NCBI GenBank assembly: GCA_018780035.1 | Contig: JADMKE010000004.1 | Coordinates: 62,001 to 126,000 of the forward strand | Source of the DNA: Candidatus Sericytochromatia bacterium | GTDB taxonomy: Bacteria; Cyanobacteriota; Sericytochromatia; UBA7694 | Direction of reading: 5' to 3' | DNA length: 64,000 nt | Position numbers and translations under genes: made by a program | Notes under the pieces: model-generated | What the model was told of the DNA's origin: nothing | Seen by the model: the letters and a program-made list of their open reading frames with translations, nothing else | Databases searched by the model: none | Shown: one piece after another, positions 55,928 to 64,000 of the stretch | How the letters are laid out: the number at the start of each line of letters is the position of its first letter | Numbering within the stretch: the stretch's first letter is position 1

Positions 55928-56998
55928 ATGAAAATCATCACGGTTATCGGGGCCCGGCCTCAATTTATTAAAGCAGCAGTGGTTTCACGGGCCCTTAAAA
56001 ACAAAGGCCATCAAGAAATTGTGGTTCATACAGGCCAGCATTATGATGCCAGAATGTCTGATATCTTTTTCAAAGAACTGGATTTGCCTTTGCCTCATTA
56101 TCATTTGGGTATTGGTGGCGTCAGTCATGGAGCTATGACTGGGCGAATGTTAGAAGCTATTGAGACCCTCTTGCTAACTGAAAAACCAGATTATATGCTG
56201 GTATATGGAGATACCAACTCCACTTTGGCGGGAGCTTTGGCCGCATCCAAACTCCATATTCCGATTGCCCATGTAGAGGCCGGAATGCGTTCCTTTAACA
56301 GCCAGATGCCAGAGGAGATCAACCGCGTTTTGGTTGATCATCTCTCTCAGCTTTTGTTTGTAACCAGCGAGGGTCCAATCGCCCTATTGGCAAAGGAGGG
56401 AATTCTCAAAGGTATTCATTGTGTGGGAGATGTCATGTATGATGCCGTCTTGGCTTTTTCTTCAAGAGCCACTGAAGGTGACCTGTTTGCTAAATGGGGC
56501 CTTTCAACCAAAGCCTTCGGATTGGTGACGCTTCACCGTGCGGAAAATACGGATGATCCACTCCAATTGCAAATCTGGCTCGATCAATTGGAATTACTCA
56601 GCCAGAAACTCAAACTGATTTTTCCCGTTCACCCCCGGACAGCAATGGCGATTCAAAAGTCTGTTCCCGATTGGAGGCCACCGCAGATTAAGTGCATTGA
56701 ACCACTGGGTTATTTTGATATGCTTTTATTGCAAAGGCATGCCGCACTTGTTCTCACAGACAGTGGTGGAATGCAGAAAGAAGCTTTGTATCTCAATACC
56801 CCCTGTCTTACCTTGCGCAAGGAAACCGAGTGGGTCGAAACCGTTGCTGCGGGGTGGAATCAATTGCTGGGAGAACATCCAGAAAAGCTGGTGGCCAATG
56901 CTGACGTTATGTTGAAGACACTTACTCTGAAAACGGCTCCACAGCTTTATGGTGATGGACATGCTGCAGAAAAAATAGCTGATTTATTGGCTTTATGA
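55928..56998 (+). CDS. wecB: UDP-N-acetylglucosamine 2-epimerase
   Basis: 356 aa. Interconverts UDP-GlcNAc and UDP-ManNAc, supplying ManNAc units for surface polysaccharide. Motifs: MKIITVIGARPQFIKAAVVS, VHTGQHYDARMSDIFFKEL, VYGDTNSTLAGALAASKL, HVEAGMRSFNSQMPEEINRV, VTLHRAENTD, and LVLTDSGGMQKEALYLNTPC, the catalytic and UDP-binding set of the family. The stop overlaps the next gene by four bases. First gene of the polysaccharide locus. Confidence 0.95.
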   Translation: MKIITVIGARPQFIKAAVVSRALKNKGHQEIVVHTGQHYDARMSDIFFKELDLPLPHYHLGIGGVSHGAMTGRMLEAIETLLLTEKPDYMLVYGDTNSTLAGALAASKLHIPIAHVEAGMRSFNSQMPEEINRVLVDHLSQLLFVTSEGPIALLAKEGILKGIHCVGDVMYDAVLAFSSRATEGDLFAKWGLSTKAFGLVTLHRAENTDDPLQLQIWLDQLELLSQKLKLIFPVHPRTAMAIQKSVPDWRPPQIKCIEPLGYFDMLLLQRHAALVLTDSGGMQKEALYLNTPCLTLRKETEWVETVAAGWNQLLGEHPEKLVANADVMLKTLTLKTAPQLYGDGHAAEKIADLLAL

Positions 56999-58023
56999 AA
57001 CGTCCGCAGATTCTGATGTTGGGGCAATACCCTCTGGATAAGCTGGATGCAGCTCCTAAAATTAGAACCTATTATCTTTGGCAGGCCTTGGAAAAGTATG
57101 CTGAAGTGACATTTATTACTGGAACACGTCAGAGCCGCCGATGGCCTTTATTGAAATTAATCGCGGCAGGAAATCTGAAGCGCTTTGAGGCGGTGTATCT
57201 AGAAGCAGCCACATCCACAAGTATGGAAACAGATCTCCTTTTACTTGTTTTGTTAAAATTAGCAGGGATTCCCATCGGCATTTATATTCGAGATGCTTAC
57301 CCACTCTTTGGTTTGACCCTCGTGAGAAATCCCAAAGAGTGGCTTTTGAATAAATCTTGGTTTATTTCCCAGTGGGCGTATCAATGCCTTGCCGATATTT
57401 TATTTTTTCCCACCCAAAGCTTGGCCAACTGCTTTGACTTTAAGGAAAAAAAACTTTTGCCCCCCGCGACGCGTATGGGGTTGGTTTCGGAGGTTTTTCC
57501 TGGACCTTTTGACACTTTATTGTATGCAGGGCATCTTTCTGACGAGAATGGTTGGCCACTGCTAAAAGCCGCCATGAAGCTCATCCATGCCAAAAATCCT
57601 CAGATTAGACTTTTGGCTCTCACGCCGACTGTGACTTCAGAGGAGTATCCTTGGTTGTACGTTCGCAGAGGTGTTTTGGAAGATATTTTAGCTGATTTGC
57701 CCCGGATTGCTGCAGCTCTGATTCCACGTCCACTCACGAATTATAACCATTTGGCAATTCCCGTTAAGCTGATGGATTATCTTTCTTTGGGTTTGCCGAT
57801 TGTTTCAACGGATTGTAAAGAAATGGCGACGCTGATAAACGAGCATGATTTGGGCTGGGTTGTTTCTTTTGTTCCTGAGGACTTTGCTTTGGCCTGTTTA
57901 GATATTTTGGGCGATATCGGGCAACGCACTATTTTTTCTCAACAAAGCGTGAAGTTCATTCAAGTAAATAGGTGGGAGGACCGTGCAGAAGTTATTTTAA
58001 CCACCTTACTCAAGTCAATTTGA
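56995..58023 (+). CDS. Glycosyltransferase-like protein (GT-B fold)
   Basis: 342 aa, overlapping wecB as ATGA. GT-B fold is suggested by QILMLGQYPLDKLDAAPKIRT, then YIRDAYPLFG, FPTQSLANCF and the donor half DTLLYAGHLSDENGWPLLKAA, IPVKLMDYLSLGLPIVSTDC (the equivalent of the nucleotide-sugar Glu region, here Lys-Asp rather than two Glu). Similar to GT4 family polysaccharide enzymes, but diverged, so the catalytic assignment is moderate. The convergent asnB-type gene overlaps its 3' end by nine bases. Confidence 0.75.
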   Translation: MKRPQILMLGQYPLDKLDAAPKIRTYYLWQALEKYAEVTFITGTRQSRRWPLLKLIAAGNLKRFEAVYLEAATSTSMETDLLLLVLLKLAGIPIGIYIRDAYPLFGLTLVRNPKEWLLNKSWFISQWAYQCLADILFFPTQSLANCFDFKEKKLLPPATRMGLVSEVFPGPFDTLLYAGHLSDENGWPLLKAAMKLIHAKNPQIRLLALTPTVTSEEYPWLYVRRGVLEDILADLPRIAAALIPRPLTNYNHLAIPVKLMDYLSLGLPIVSTDCKEMATLINEHDLGWVVSFVPEDFALACLDILGDIGQRTIFSQQSVKFIQVNRWEDRAEVILTTLLKSI

Positions 58024-59880
58024 TTGGACTTCTTGGATCCATAATTCCATTGATATATACCGCCAGAGAGAGGGCAGAATCGTTAGATCGCCTTTTTTGA
58101 TATAGTCTTGGTAAGACTTTAATATTTTTTTTCCATTCCAATAAGCCCTTTGTTGGAATTGTCTATCGTGAAGAATTTCGAAGATAAAAGGGGCTAACTC
58201 TTTTTTATACCATTGTTCCTGAGGAGTTACGAATCCCATTTTATCTTGCCGCCATCTGATTCTTTCAGGCAAAATGCCTGCCATGGCTTTGCGGAAAATC
58301 CACTTGCTCCAACCTTGGTGAATGATATACGTATCAGGCAAAGAAAAAACAAACTCCACCAGACGATGATCCAAAAAAGGAACTCTTGATTCAATAGAGA
58401 AAGCCATTGAGTTTCTGTCTTCATAGCGTAAAAGTGTGGGTAATCGATTTTTTAGTTCAAAATAAAGCTCGTTTTTGAGCGATTTATTGTATTTGTTCTC
58501 TTTTTCCTGATGGAAATTATAATTTATGAATTCTGATTCAAATTCGTTTGCAAGTAGCCGATGGGAGGCTAATCTGTTTTTCAAGTCTTTGAATTTTGGC
58601 GGCAAGAGACCACTGACAATTCGTTTGGCGGTTGTATAAGGACCATATTTATTCAGACTTGCACGTATTTCTGGGCCGAGACTTTGCCAATCTTGATTCC
58701 TGAGTAGTTCTAACCAAAAAAGACTGTCATAGCCATAACCAGCCAATAACTCGTCGGCTCCTTGTCCATCCAATAAAACAGACACACCTCGTTCTTGGAC
58801 TTTTTTCATAACAGACCATTGAGCAAAGATGCTAAGGCTGGTAAAGGGCTCATCCTGTGCCCGAACCAATAGAGATAGGTCTTGTAAAAATTGTGCAGGA
58901 CTGGGAAATACATAATTTTTTTTTGCCCCTGTTTGTTGAATGACGGTTTCGATAAATTCTCTTTCATCGTATTTTTTTTCTTCAAAACAGGAAGAAAAGG
59001 TTTCTTGTTGATACAGGTCGCTGGGGAATCTTTGACTCAGTTGATGGGCAATACATACAAGTGCTGATGAATCCAGCCCCCCACTCAGACAAGTCCCAAT
59101 GGGGACGTCGCTGCGCATTGTTAACCGAACACTGTCGATTAATAATGCTTCAAATTTTTCTGCGGCAGATTTTATTGTGATTGGAGGCTGTTCATTGTAT
59201 GAATGTAAATCCCAATAACATTTTTCGAATATTCCGCTCTGATTGACCTGGAGATAATGGCCCGGTTTGAGTTGACGAATATCTGAAAAAAACGATTCTG
59301 AACCTATATTGCTCTGACCAAATTTTAAAAAACGGTAGGCAACAAAAGGATCAAGGTTTTTGCTGATATCGGGATGTTTTAATAATGCTTTGATTTCGGA
59401 TGCAAAGATAAAACGATCGCGATGATAAACATAATAAAAAGGTTTAATCCCAAAACGGTCTCGACTACAAAAGAGGGTCTGCTTGGCTTGATCCCAGATC
59501 GCAAATGCCCACATGCCATTGAATTTAGATTGACACTCAGGGCCATAAGCTTGGTATGCTGCCAAGATTACTTCGGTATCTGTCCCTGTTTTGAAGGTAT
59601 ATCCCAAACTTTTCAAGTCAGTTTTTAGTTCCAGATAATTATAGATTTCGCCATTGTAAACAATCCAGAGATTTTGGTCGGAGCTAGCCATCGGTTGATG
59701 TCCTGCTGATGACAGATCAATAATCGATAAGCGTCGATGTCCAAGAGCCACAGGGCCCTGTACCAATGTTCCTCCATCATCCGGGCCACGATGCACAAGT
59801 GCGAGATTCATGCTTGCTAAAATGTGAACAGGGGGAAGATTTGGGGGGGATAATTCAAAGATGCCACAAATACCGCACAC
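58015..59880 (-). CDS. asnB: Asparagine synthetase B-type glutamine amidotransferase
   Basis: 621 aa from a GTG at 59880. That start is fixed by chemistry: the enzyme needs Cys at position 2 after Met removal, and the GTG yields MCGICGIFEL; an upstream start would bury the Cys. AGGA lies nine bases before. The glutaminase domain shows HRGPDDGG, LGHRRLSIIDLS, and YNGEIYN; the synthetase domain shows CLSGGLDSSALVCIA (ATP pyrophosphatase), DGQGADELLAGYG, SRVPFLDHRLVEF and RWRQDKMGF. In polysaccharide clusters such enzymes often amidate sugar carboxyls instead of making asparagine. Placed within the locus, that role is plausible. Confidence 0.92.
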   Translation of the reverse strand: MCGICGIFELSPPNLPPVHILASMNLALVHRGPDDGGTLVQGPVALGHRRLSIIDLSSAGHQPMASSDQNLWIVYNGEIYNYLELKTDLKSLGYTFKTGTDTEVILAAYQAYGPECQSKFNGMWAFAIWDQAKQTLFCSRDRFGIKPFYYVYHRDRFIFASEIKALLKHPDISKNLDPFVAYRFLKFGQSNIGSESFFSDIRQLKPGHYLQVNQSGIFEKCYWDLHSYNEQPPITIKSAAEKFEALLIDSVRLTMRSDVPIGTCLSGGLDSSALVCIAHQLSQRFPSDLYQQETFSSCFEEKKYDEREFIETVIQQTGAKKNYVFPSPAQFLQDLSLLVRAQDEPFTSLSIFAQWSVMKKVQERGVSVLLDGQGADELLAGYGYDSLFWLELLRNQDWQSLGPEIRASLNKYGPYTTAKRIVSGLLPPKFKDLKNRLASHRLLANEFESEFINYNFHQEKENKYNKSLKNELYFELKNRLPTLLRYEDRNSMAFSIESRVPFLDHRLVEFVFSLPDTYIIHQGWSKWIFRKAMAGILPERIRWRQDKMGFVTPQEQWYKKELAPFIFEILHDRQFQQRAYWNGKKILKSYQDYIKKGDLTILPSLWRYISMELWIQEVQSN

Positions 59881-60003
59881 TTGCAGATGTCCTACTTTCT
59901 CACGTGTCGGGGTCTGGTTCTTCTGAACAGTTCTTTTTAATCTACCATAAATGGAGCTTTGTATGAGAAACTGAGCCACCGTTCTCTACTTGAATCAGCT
60001 TAA

Positions 60004-60026
60004 GTTCTTCGCAAATTGGGAAGAAC
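60004..60026. promoter_or_regulatory. Inverted repeat upstream of the 60083 glycosyltransferase
   Basis: GTTCTTC (60004-60010) and GAAGAAC (60020-60026), perfect arms, nine-base spacer, in the divergent intergenic region. It could be an operator for one or both genes. Confidence 0.4.
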
Positions 60027-60082
60027 AATACTAACTGAATTTTTTTATTATCATTTTTAGACGTTCACCAGGAAAAGAGAGC

Positions 60083-61159
60083 ATGAAAGTAATACATTTG
60101 CCGACGGCTGTAGGAGGGAATGCAAGTGGCTTGGCAAGGGCGGAACGGCAATTGGGACTTCAATCTGATGTTCTGATTTTGTCTGAAGGATTCAAATACC
60201 CCGCAGACAAAGTCTTGTTTAACCACCCCATAAATACGCCTTTGCGAAAGGTAACGAGTCTTTGGCCTCGTTTAAGAGAAATGATCTTACTGGCCGATGA
60301 ATACGATGTTTTTCATTTTAATTTTGGAACGAGTTTAATTGACCATCCCAATTGGGGCTTACCGCTTGCCGATCTAGCCTATTTTTCGAAAAAAGGCAAA
60401 ATTATCGTCACCTATAATGGCTGTGATGCCAGACAAAAATTTCCTACCATGCAACGCACCACAATTGCAGCTTGTCACGATTCTGCATGTTATGGCGGAG
60501 GTTGTAATAGTGGGGAAATCGATAGAGAACGAAGGAAAAAAATCCAATTGTTTTCGAAATATGCTGATGCTATTTTTGCTTTAAACCCAGATCTTTTGTA
60601 TTTTTTGCCTGAAAAAAGCAAATTCTTGCCCTATACTATTTCTCGTTGGAACGATATAGAAATACAACCTTACTTTCAGCACTCAGGAAAAATTCAAATT
60701 GTACATGCCCCAACCAACCGTATTGCTAAGGGCTCTGCTTATATCTTGGCTGCGTTGGATAGGTTGAAACAAAGCCATGGAGAGCAATTTGAACTGAGAA
60801 TCATTGAAAATAAATCACATGCAGAGGCTTTGGCTATTTATCAGCAGGCGGATTTAATTATTGATCAGGTTCTAATTGGTTGGTATGGGGCTTTTGCCGT
60901 AGAATGTATGAAAATGGGTAAGCCTGTAATGGTCTATATTCGCGAAGAAGATTTACATTTTATTCCAGAGCAAATGGCAAAATCGTGTTTAGATGCTTTT
61001 ATTCGTGTAACCCCAGAAACAATTTATGCTAAATTGGTTGAAATAGTTGAAAATAATGAGATGTTATTGAATTTTCGAAAGAAAGGTTTAGAGTATGTCT
61101 TGAAGTGGCATGACCCTCTTTCTGTGGCCAAAATAACAAATAAGGTATATTTAGGTTGA
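60083..61159 (+). CDS. Glycosyltransferase (GT4-like)
   Basis: 358 aa; GAGAG before the ATG. Starts MKVIHLPTAVGGNASGLARA, a GT-B nucleotide-binding pattern with a Gly-rich loop. The middle contains a Cys-rich loop (CDARQKFP, ACHDSACYGGGCNSGE) that may hold a metal or disulphide. The C-terminal half is a donor domain: IQIVHAPTNRIAKGSAYILA, ADLIIDQVLIGWYGAFAVECMKMGKPVMVYI, with FAVECM in place of the E-x7-E region. Acts probably in chain assembly at the inner membrane; substrate unknown. Codon use is AT-rich like the following gene. Confidence 0.8.
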   Translation: MKVIHLPTAVGGNASGLARAERQLGLQSDVLILSEGFKYPADKVLFNHPINTPLRKVTSLWPRLREMILLADEYDVFHFNFGTSLIDHPNWGLPLADLAYFSKKGKIIVTYNGCDARQKFPTMQRTTIAACHDSACYGGGCNSGEIDRERRKKIQLFSKYADAIFALNPDLLYFLPEKSKFLPYTISRWNDIEIQPYFQHSGKIQIVHAPTNRIAKGSAYILAALDRLKQSHGEQFELRIIENKSHAEALAIYQQADLIIDQVLIGWYGAFAVECMKMGKPVMVYIREEDLHFIPEQMAKSCLDAFIRVTPETIYAKLVEIVENNEMLLNFRKKGLEYVLKWHDPLSVAKITNKVYLG

Positions 61160-61201
61160 TATATTAAATTATTTTCGATAAAATAAAAAAATGGTAAAAA
61201 G

Positions 61202-62113
61202 ATGAAGAGTGATAATCAGTTGACTCAAAGTATATTGTTGACAGGGGCAACGGGTTTAATCGGTAGCCATCTTGTTCCTGCTCTAGATGATCATTCCCTA
61301 CTGGTGTATTTGGGTCGTTCTGCTCACGCCCACCGCCCCTCAGCTTTTGTTCCTACTGATCTTTCGACAGATTGGGACACAGCTATTTTACCTCCTAAAA
61401 TTGACAATATTGTTTATTTGGCTCAATCTGATTATTTTCGAGATTTTCCAGATAAAGCGAAAGATATTTTTGCTGTTAATACCAGCAGTGTCTTAAAACT
61501 ACTCGAATATGCCCGTCAGGCCGGAGCTCAAAGGTTTATTTACGCCTCTTCCGGCGGGGTTTATGGACCGAGCAATACGGCTTTAAATGAAGAAAGTCAT
61601 TTGGCTCTCCGAGACAATTTGGGCTTCTATTTAAGCACAAAACTTTGTTCTGAAGCCTTGCTTGAGAATTACGCTGCTTATATGCAGATTATTATTTTGC
61701 GTTTTTTCTTTGTCTATGGCCCTGGTCAGCGTAAGGACATGTTAATTCCCCGTTTAATTCAACGAGTCCATCAAGAACTGCCACTTTTACTGCAAGGAGA
61801 AGATGGTTTGTCTTTGAACCCGATTTATGTGGTGGATGCTGTGAGTGCGATTAAACAGGCTTTGCAATTGACTGGGAACCACAAAATTAATATTGGCGGA
61901 CCTGATGTTTTAAACTTGCGTCAGTTAGGAGTTGAAATAGCGAATCAATTGGGTAAAAAGCCCTTTTTTAAATTTGAAAATCAAGAAGCTTCACATTTAA
62001 TTGCAGATATTACCCGAATGAAAGAATTATTGGGTGCTCCAATTACTTCTTTTTCAAAAGGACTTAGCAATATGAATATGGCTAAAAATGCAGGCCCTTT
62101 TAATGGCCCTTGA
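61202..62113 (+). CDS. NAD-dependent sugar epimerase/dehydratase (extended SDR)
   Basis: 303 aa. Rossmann motif LLTGATGLIGSHL (about residues 12-24), YASSGGVYGPS and the catalytic YLSTK (Y-x-x-x-K), RFFFVYGPGQR and NPIYVVDAVSAI are extended-SDR marks. The product converts a nucleotide sugar (4-epimerase or 4,6-dehydratase type); which one is not determinable. Preceded by AAAAAG rather than a clear Shine-Dalgarno. The convergent flippase gene overlaps it by 14 bases. Confidence 0.88.
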   Translation: MKSDNQLTQSILLTGATGLIGSHLVPALDDHSLLVYLGRSAHAHRPSAFVPTDLSTDWDTAILPPKIDNIVYLAQSDYFRDFPDKAKDIFAVNTSSVLKLLEYARQAGAQRFIYASSGGVYGPSNTALNEESHLALRDNLGFYLSTKLCSEALLENYAAYMQIIILRFFFVYGPGQRKDMLIPRLIQRVHQELPLLLQGEDGLSLNPIYVVDAVSAIKQALQLTGNHKINIGGPDVLNLRQLGVEIANQLGKKPFFKFENQEASHLIADITRMKELLGAPITSFSKGLSNMNMAKNAGPFNGP

Positions 62114-63569
62114 TTATCTTCCTCCAGTTGGGGAAACTGAGAATGCCCAGTTTCCAGCCTAAGCCAATTAAAAATAACAACCAACTTAACTTAACCAAAA
62201 TGATTTGCCAATTGAGATTCCAGAGTTCTAGCCAGTTGCTGCTGGGTTTCGCCATTTGGACATTCAAAGCTAAGAACAGTGTTATCACTAAGAGCAAAAA
62301 GGTTTGGATTAATTTGTTGTTTTCGAGTTTGAGAGGATGGAGCTTTTGTGTTATCCAAAGGTATAAACCTGTCACGAGTAATTGAGACACCATGGTTGCT
62401 ATTGCTGCTCCCATGGCTCCAAAATGGGGAATCATGAGCCCATTGAGGACCAAATTAACCCCAGCAGTAATCCAGGTGATCCGAGCAAAATAATGGGTCT
62501 GTTTTTCCAAGCTAATGCCAAAAGCCGTGATTTGTGTAGTCGCCAGCCACAAAGTTGCAATGGTCAAGTAAATCAATGTAGGGGTGGCTTGATGATATTC
62601 AATCGGTGTAAATAGGATCAGTAATTCATGGGCACTCAGCATGAGCGCTGCTGAGCAGAGTGTCATCAAATAGAACCAAATGGTGAGTACTTTGCCGATT
62701 TGTTGTTGGTAATCTGTGGCTTCTGCCACCAAACGAATCGTGATCGGGCTCCAGGCCAAACCAAAAGCTGAACTGATAAAGTAGGGAATACTTGCAAATT
62801 TAGTTGCCACAGCAAAATACCCGATTTCGGTTGTCGTGCTCAATTCTCCTAACATCCAGCGATCCATTGAACTGAAAATCCAGGTTGCCAGGGCAGCAAA
62901 AATAAATGGATAGCCGTATTTAACCAGCTCTGTGACAAAGAGGGGTTTCAGTTTCAGGGTGAATTCCTTGCGAATCAGCCAGAGACCGAGGGGGACAGCC
63001 AGCCATCCTGCTAGTAATGCCCCTAGAAAGTAGCCATCGAGCCGTCCCTTTAAACCCAGCACCCAGAGCAGAGTCAGGCCAATATTAAGGCCATTTTTGA
63101 GCAGTGACAACATTAAAAAACGCCACGGAGTAAAGTGCAGGCGGATTACATCCGTGGCATAGGCCAATAAATTGCCTGGTATCAAGGCCAAAATAACGTA
63201 ACATAAACTCAACCAGGGTATGTGGTAGCGTTCCCAAAGTAAGCCTTTTAACGGCCATAAAATAGCCAAACTTAAGCCGCTAATAACGACTGTGAGCAAG
63301 ACTTGTATAATCAAGCCTGTACTTACCAATCCTGGTCGATCGGTTTCAGGGGTTTGCGGTGCCCAATAATAGCGTTGTAAGGCATTATTTAAACCCAGAT
63401 TAGCGAAAGTATTCAGTAATCCTGAGATGGTTAAGAGCAAGGCCATGATGCCAAATTCTTCCACACTTAAGGCATATGCCAAAAGGGGGAATGTGGAAAA
63501 AGATAAAAAACGCAAGAAAAAGTCAGCCCCACCATAAATTAAGGTATCTTTAAATAATCGATTTAACAT
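62100..63569 (-). CDS. Wzx-type polysaccharide flippase
   Basis: 489 aa, about 12-14 membrane segments. MLNRLFKDTLIYGGADFFLRFLSFSTFPLLAYALSVEEFG is the start of the polysaccharide biosynthesis/MATE-like flippase family, shown here by its hallmarks: GGADFFLRFLSF, EEFGIMALLLTISGLL, NALQRYYW, and a MDRWMLGELSTTTEIGYFAVATK loop. Moves undecaprenyl-linked repeat units across the inner membrane for Wzy-dependent assembly. Fits the surface-polysaccharide locus. The ending overlaps the SDR gene. Confidence 0.88.
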   Translation of the reverse strand: MLNRLFKDTLIYGGADFFLRFLSFSTFPLLAYALSVEEFGIMALLLTISGLLNTFANLGLNNALQRYYWAPQTPETDRPGLVSTGLIIQVLLTVVISGLSLAILWPLKGLLWERYHIPWLSLCYVILALIPGNLLAYATDVIRLHFTPWRFLMLSLLKNGLNIGLTLLWVLGLKGRLDGYFLGALLAGWLAVPLGLWLIRKEFTLKLKPLFVTELVKYGYPFIFAALATWIFSSMDRWMLGELSTTTEIGYFAVATKFASIPYFISSAFGLAWSPITIRLVAEATDYQQQIGKVLTIWFYLMTLCSAALMLSAHELLILFTPIEYHQATPTLIYLTIATLWLATTQITAFGISLEKQTHYFARITWITAGVNLVLNGLMIPHFGAMGAAIATMVSQLLVTGLYLWITQKLHPLKLENNKLIQTFLLLVITLFLALNVQMAKPSSNWLELWNLNWQIILVKLSWLLFLIGLGWKLGILSFPNWRKIIKGH

Positions 63570-63586
63570 GACAATATTTATAGAAT

Positions 63587-64000
63587 TTATTTTGTGAGAA
63601 GTTGATTATTTATTAATGGATGTGTAACGTAGGGCTGTGATTTTGAATACTCAGATTTTAAGGGGTGAAATAGATTAATCAGATCTACCGATGAATCATG
63701 ATTTAAATGTCTGTATATATTTGTAAATAAGTAAGAGAAAAAATTATAAGAATGGTATTTTTTTGCGTAAAGAGCACTCGCTCGAGATAAATTTTTTCTT
63801 ATTTCTGGATTTTTTATTAATATTCGAATGGTTTCTTTTATTTTTTCTGGTGAGCTAGAGACGATTGGGCATTCGCTAAAATAACTATAGCGTCGAAAAA
63901 CTTCTGTATAAAACAAATTTTCTAAATTACTGATAACAACAAGTCCGGAAGCCATTCCTTCAACCGCACTCATCCCATAACCTGTAATGAGTTGTTCTAC
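63587..64000 (-). CDS. Partial glycosyltransferase (N-terminus beyond window)
   Basis: About 137 residues visible, with the frame open to the right edge (upstream codons read VEQLITGYG before MSAVEGMASG). GYGMSAVEGMASGLVVISNLE is the donor-binding GT4/GT1 motif (E-G-M-A-S-G-L-V). The tail PEKIKETIRILIKNPEIRKN and SRASALYAKKYHSYNFF is the usual C-terminal helix of GT4 enzymes. It ends 17 bases downstream of the flippase start in minus-strand terms, so it is upstream in the same operon direction. Substrate unknown. Confidence 0.75.
   Translation of the reverse strand, partial: VEQLITGYGMSAVEGMASGLVVISNLENLFYTEVFRRYSYFSECPIVSSSPEKIKETIRILIKNPEIRKNLSRASALYAKKYHSYNFFSYLFTNIYRHLNHDSSVDLINLFHPLKSEYSKSQPYVTHPLINNQLLTK

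Noticed and set aside
1..64000. CRISPR arrays, rRNA and tRNA genes
   Set aside because: Looked for regularly spaced repeats of 25-40 bases and for tRNA-like cloverleaf ends; none were seen by eye. The tandem repeats found are too short and lack spacers.

Overview
The window comes from a free-living, respiring diderm bacterium of moderate GC content. At least eight proteins carry a lipoprotein signal, an LptF/LptG-type permease points to an LPS-bearing outer membrane, and complex I genes, RegB/RegA, a superoxide dismutase and a di-haem peroxidase point to oxygen respiration. YlqD next to RimM and the NHL/pseudopilin-like lipoprotein repertoire would fit a non-photosynthetic relative of Cyanobacteria (Sericytochromatia or Blackallbacteria type). 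That placement is a guess from gene content, not a demonstrated affiliation. Several promoters share an extended -10 (TGnTATAAT-like).

Layout. 1-4.9 kb: a partial lipoprotein, a small gene pair (one DUF493), and a large protein of unknown function that appears split by an A10 run. 5-6.4 kb: oxidative-stress pair (2-Cys peroxiredoxin, Fe/Mn superoxide dismutase), each followed by a hairpin terminator. 6.4-10.5 kb: an LptF/G permease fused to extra membrane domains, and a membrane-anchored hydrolase. 10.7-12.4 kb: an NHL-repeat lipoprotein and an IS3 transposase remnant. 12.4-17.6 kb: a compact complex I operon (nuoBCD fusion, nuoI with a long charged tail, nuoA, nuoH). 17.7-20.1 kb: a double-HD/HD-GYP protein, a pseudopilin-like protein and a membrane protein.

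20.1-27.7 kb is the most striking region. A 7.2-kb AT-richer module of three minus-strand lipoprotein genes (TIG-like, a 1511-aa subtilisin-like protease, an NHL propeller) lies between two identical 174-bp direct repeats. The repeats duplicate the promoter and first 22 codons of an oligopeptide ABC permease gene, which is intact only on the right side.

28.9-37.1 kb: an AttH/CrtC-like lipoprotein, a divergent RegB/RegA redox two-component system, then a copper-type locus (MbnP, MbnH di-haem enzyme, an outer-membrane barrel with a CxxCGCG start, a YVTN propeller). Its two promoters share one layout. 37.1-43.5 kb: XdhC, a 34-residue lipoprotein, unknown proteins, a FlgT-like protein with Cse60, a half-length LptF/G-like protein and a BtuF-type binding protein. 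43.5-53.4 kb: a SWIM/SNF2 helicase, a hybrid histidine kinase, and a ylqD-rimM-glycosyltransferase-tlpA-lipoprotein run with overlapping genes. 53.5-55.8 kb: a DUF4114-like protein ending in a repeated VRRGGY motif. 55.9-64 kb: an AT-richer surface-polysaccharide locus (UDP-GlcNAc 2-epimerase, glycosyltransferases, AsnB-type amidotransferase, epimerase, flippase) that runs off the right edge.

No rRNA, tRNA or CRISPR array was recognised. All domain calls are from reading motifs by eye; no database search was made.
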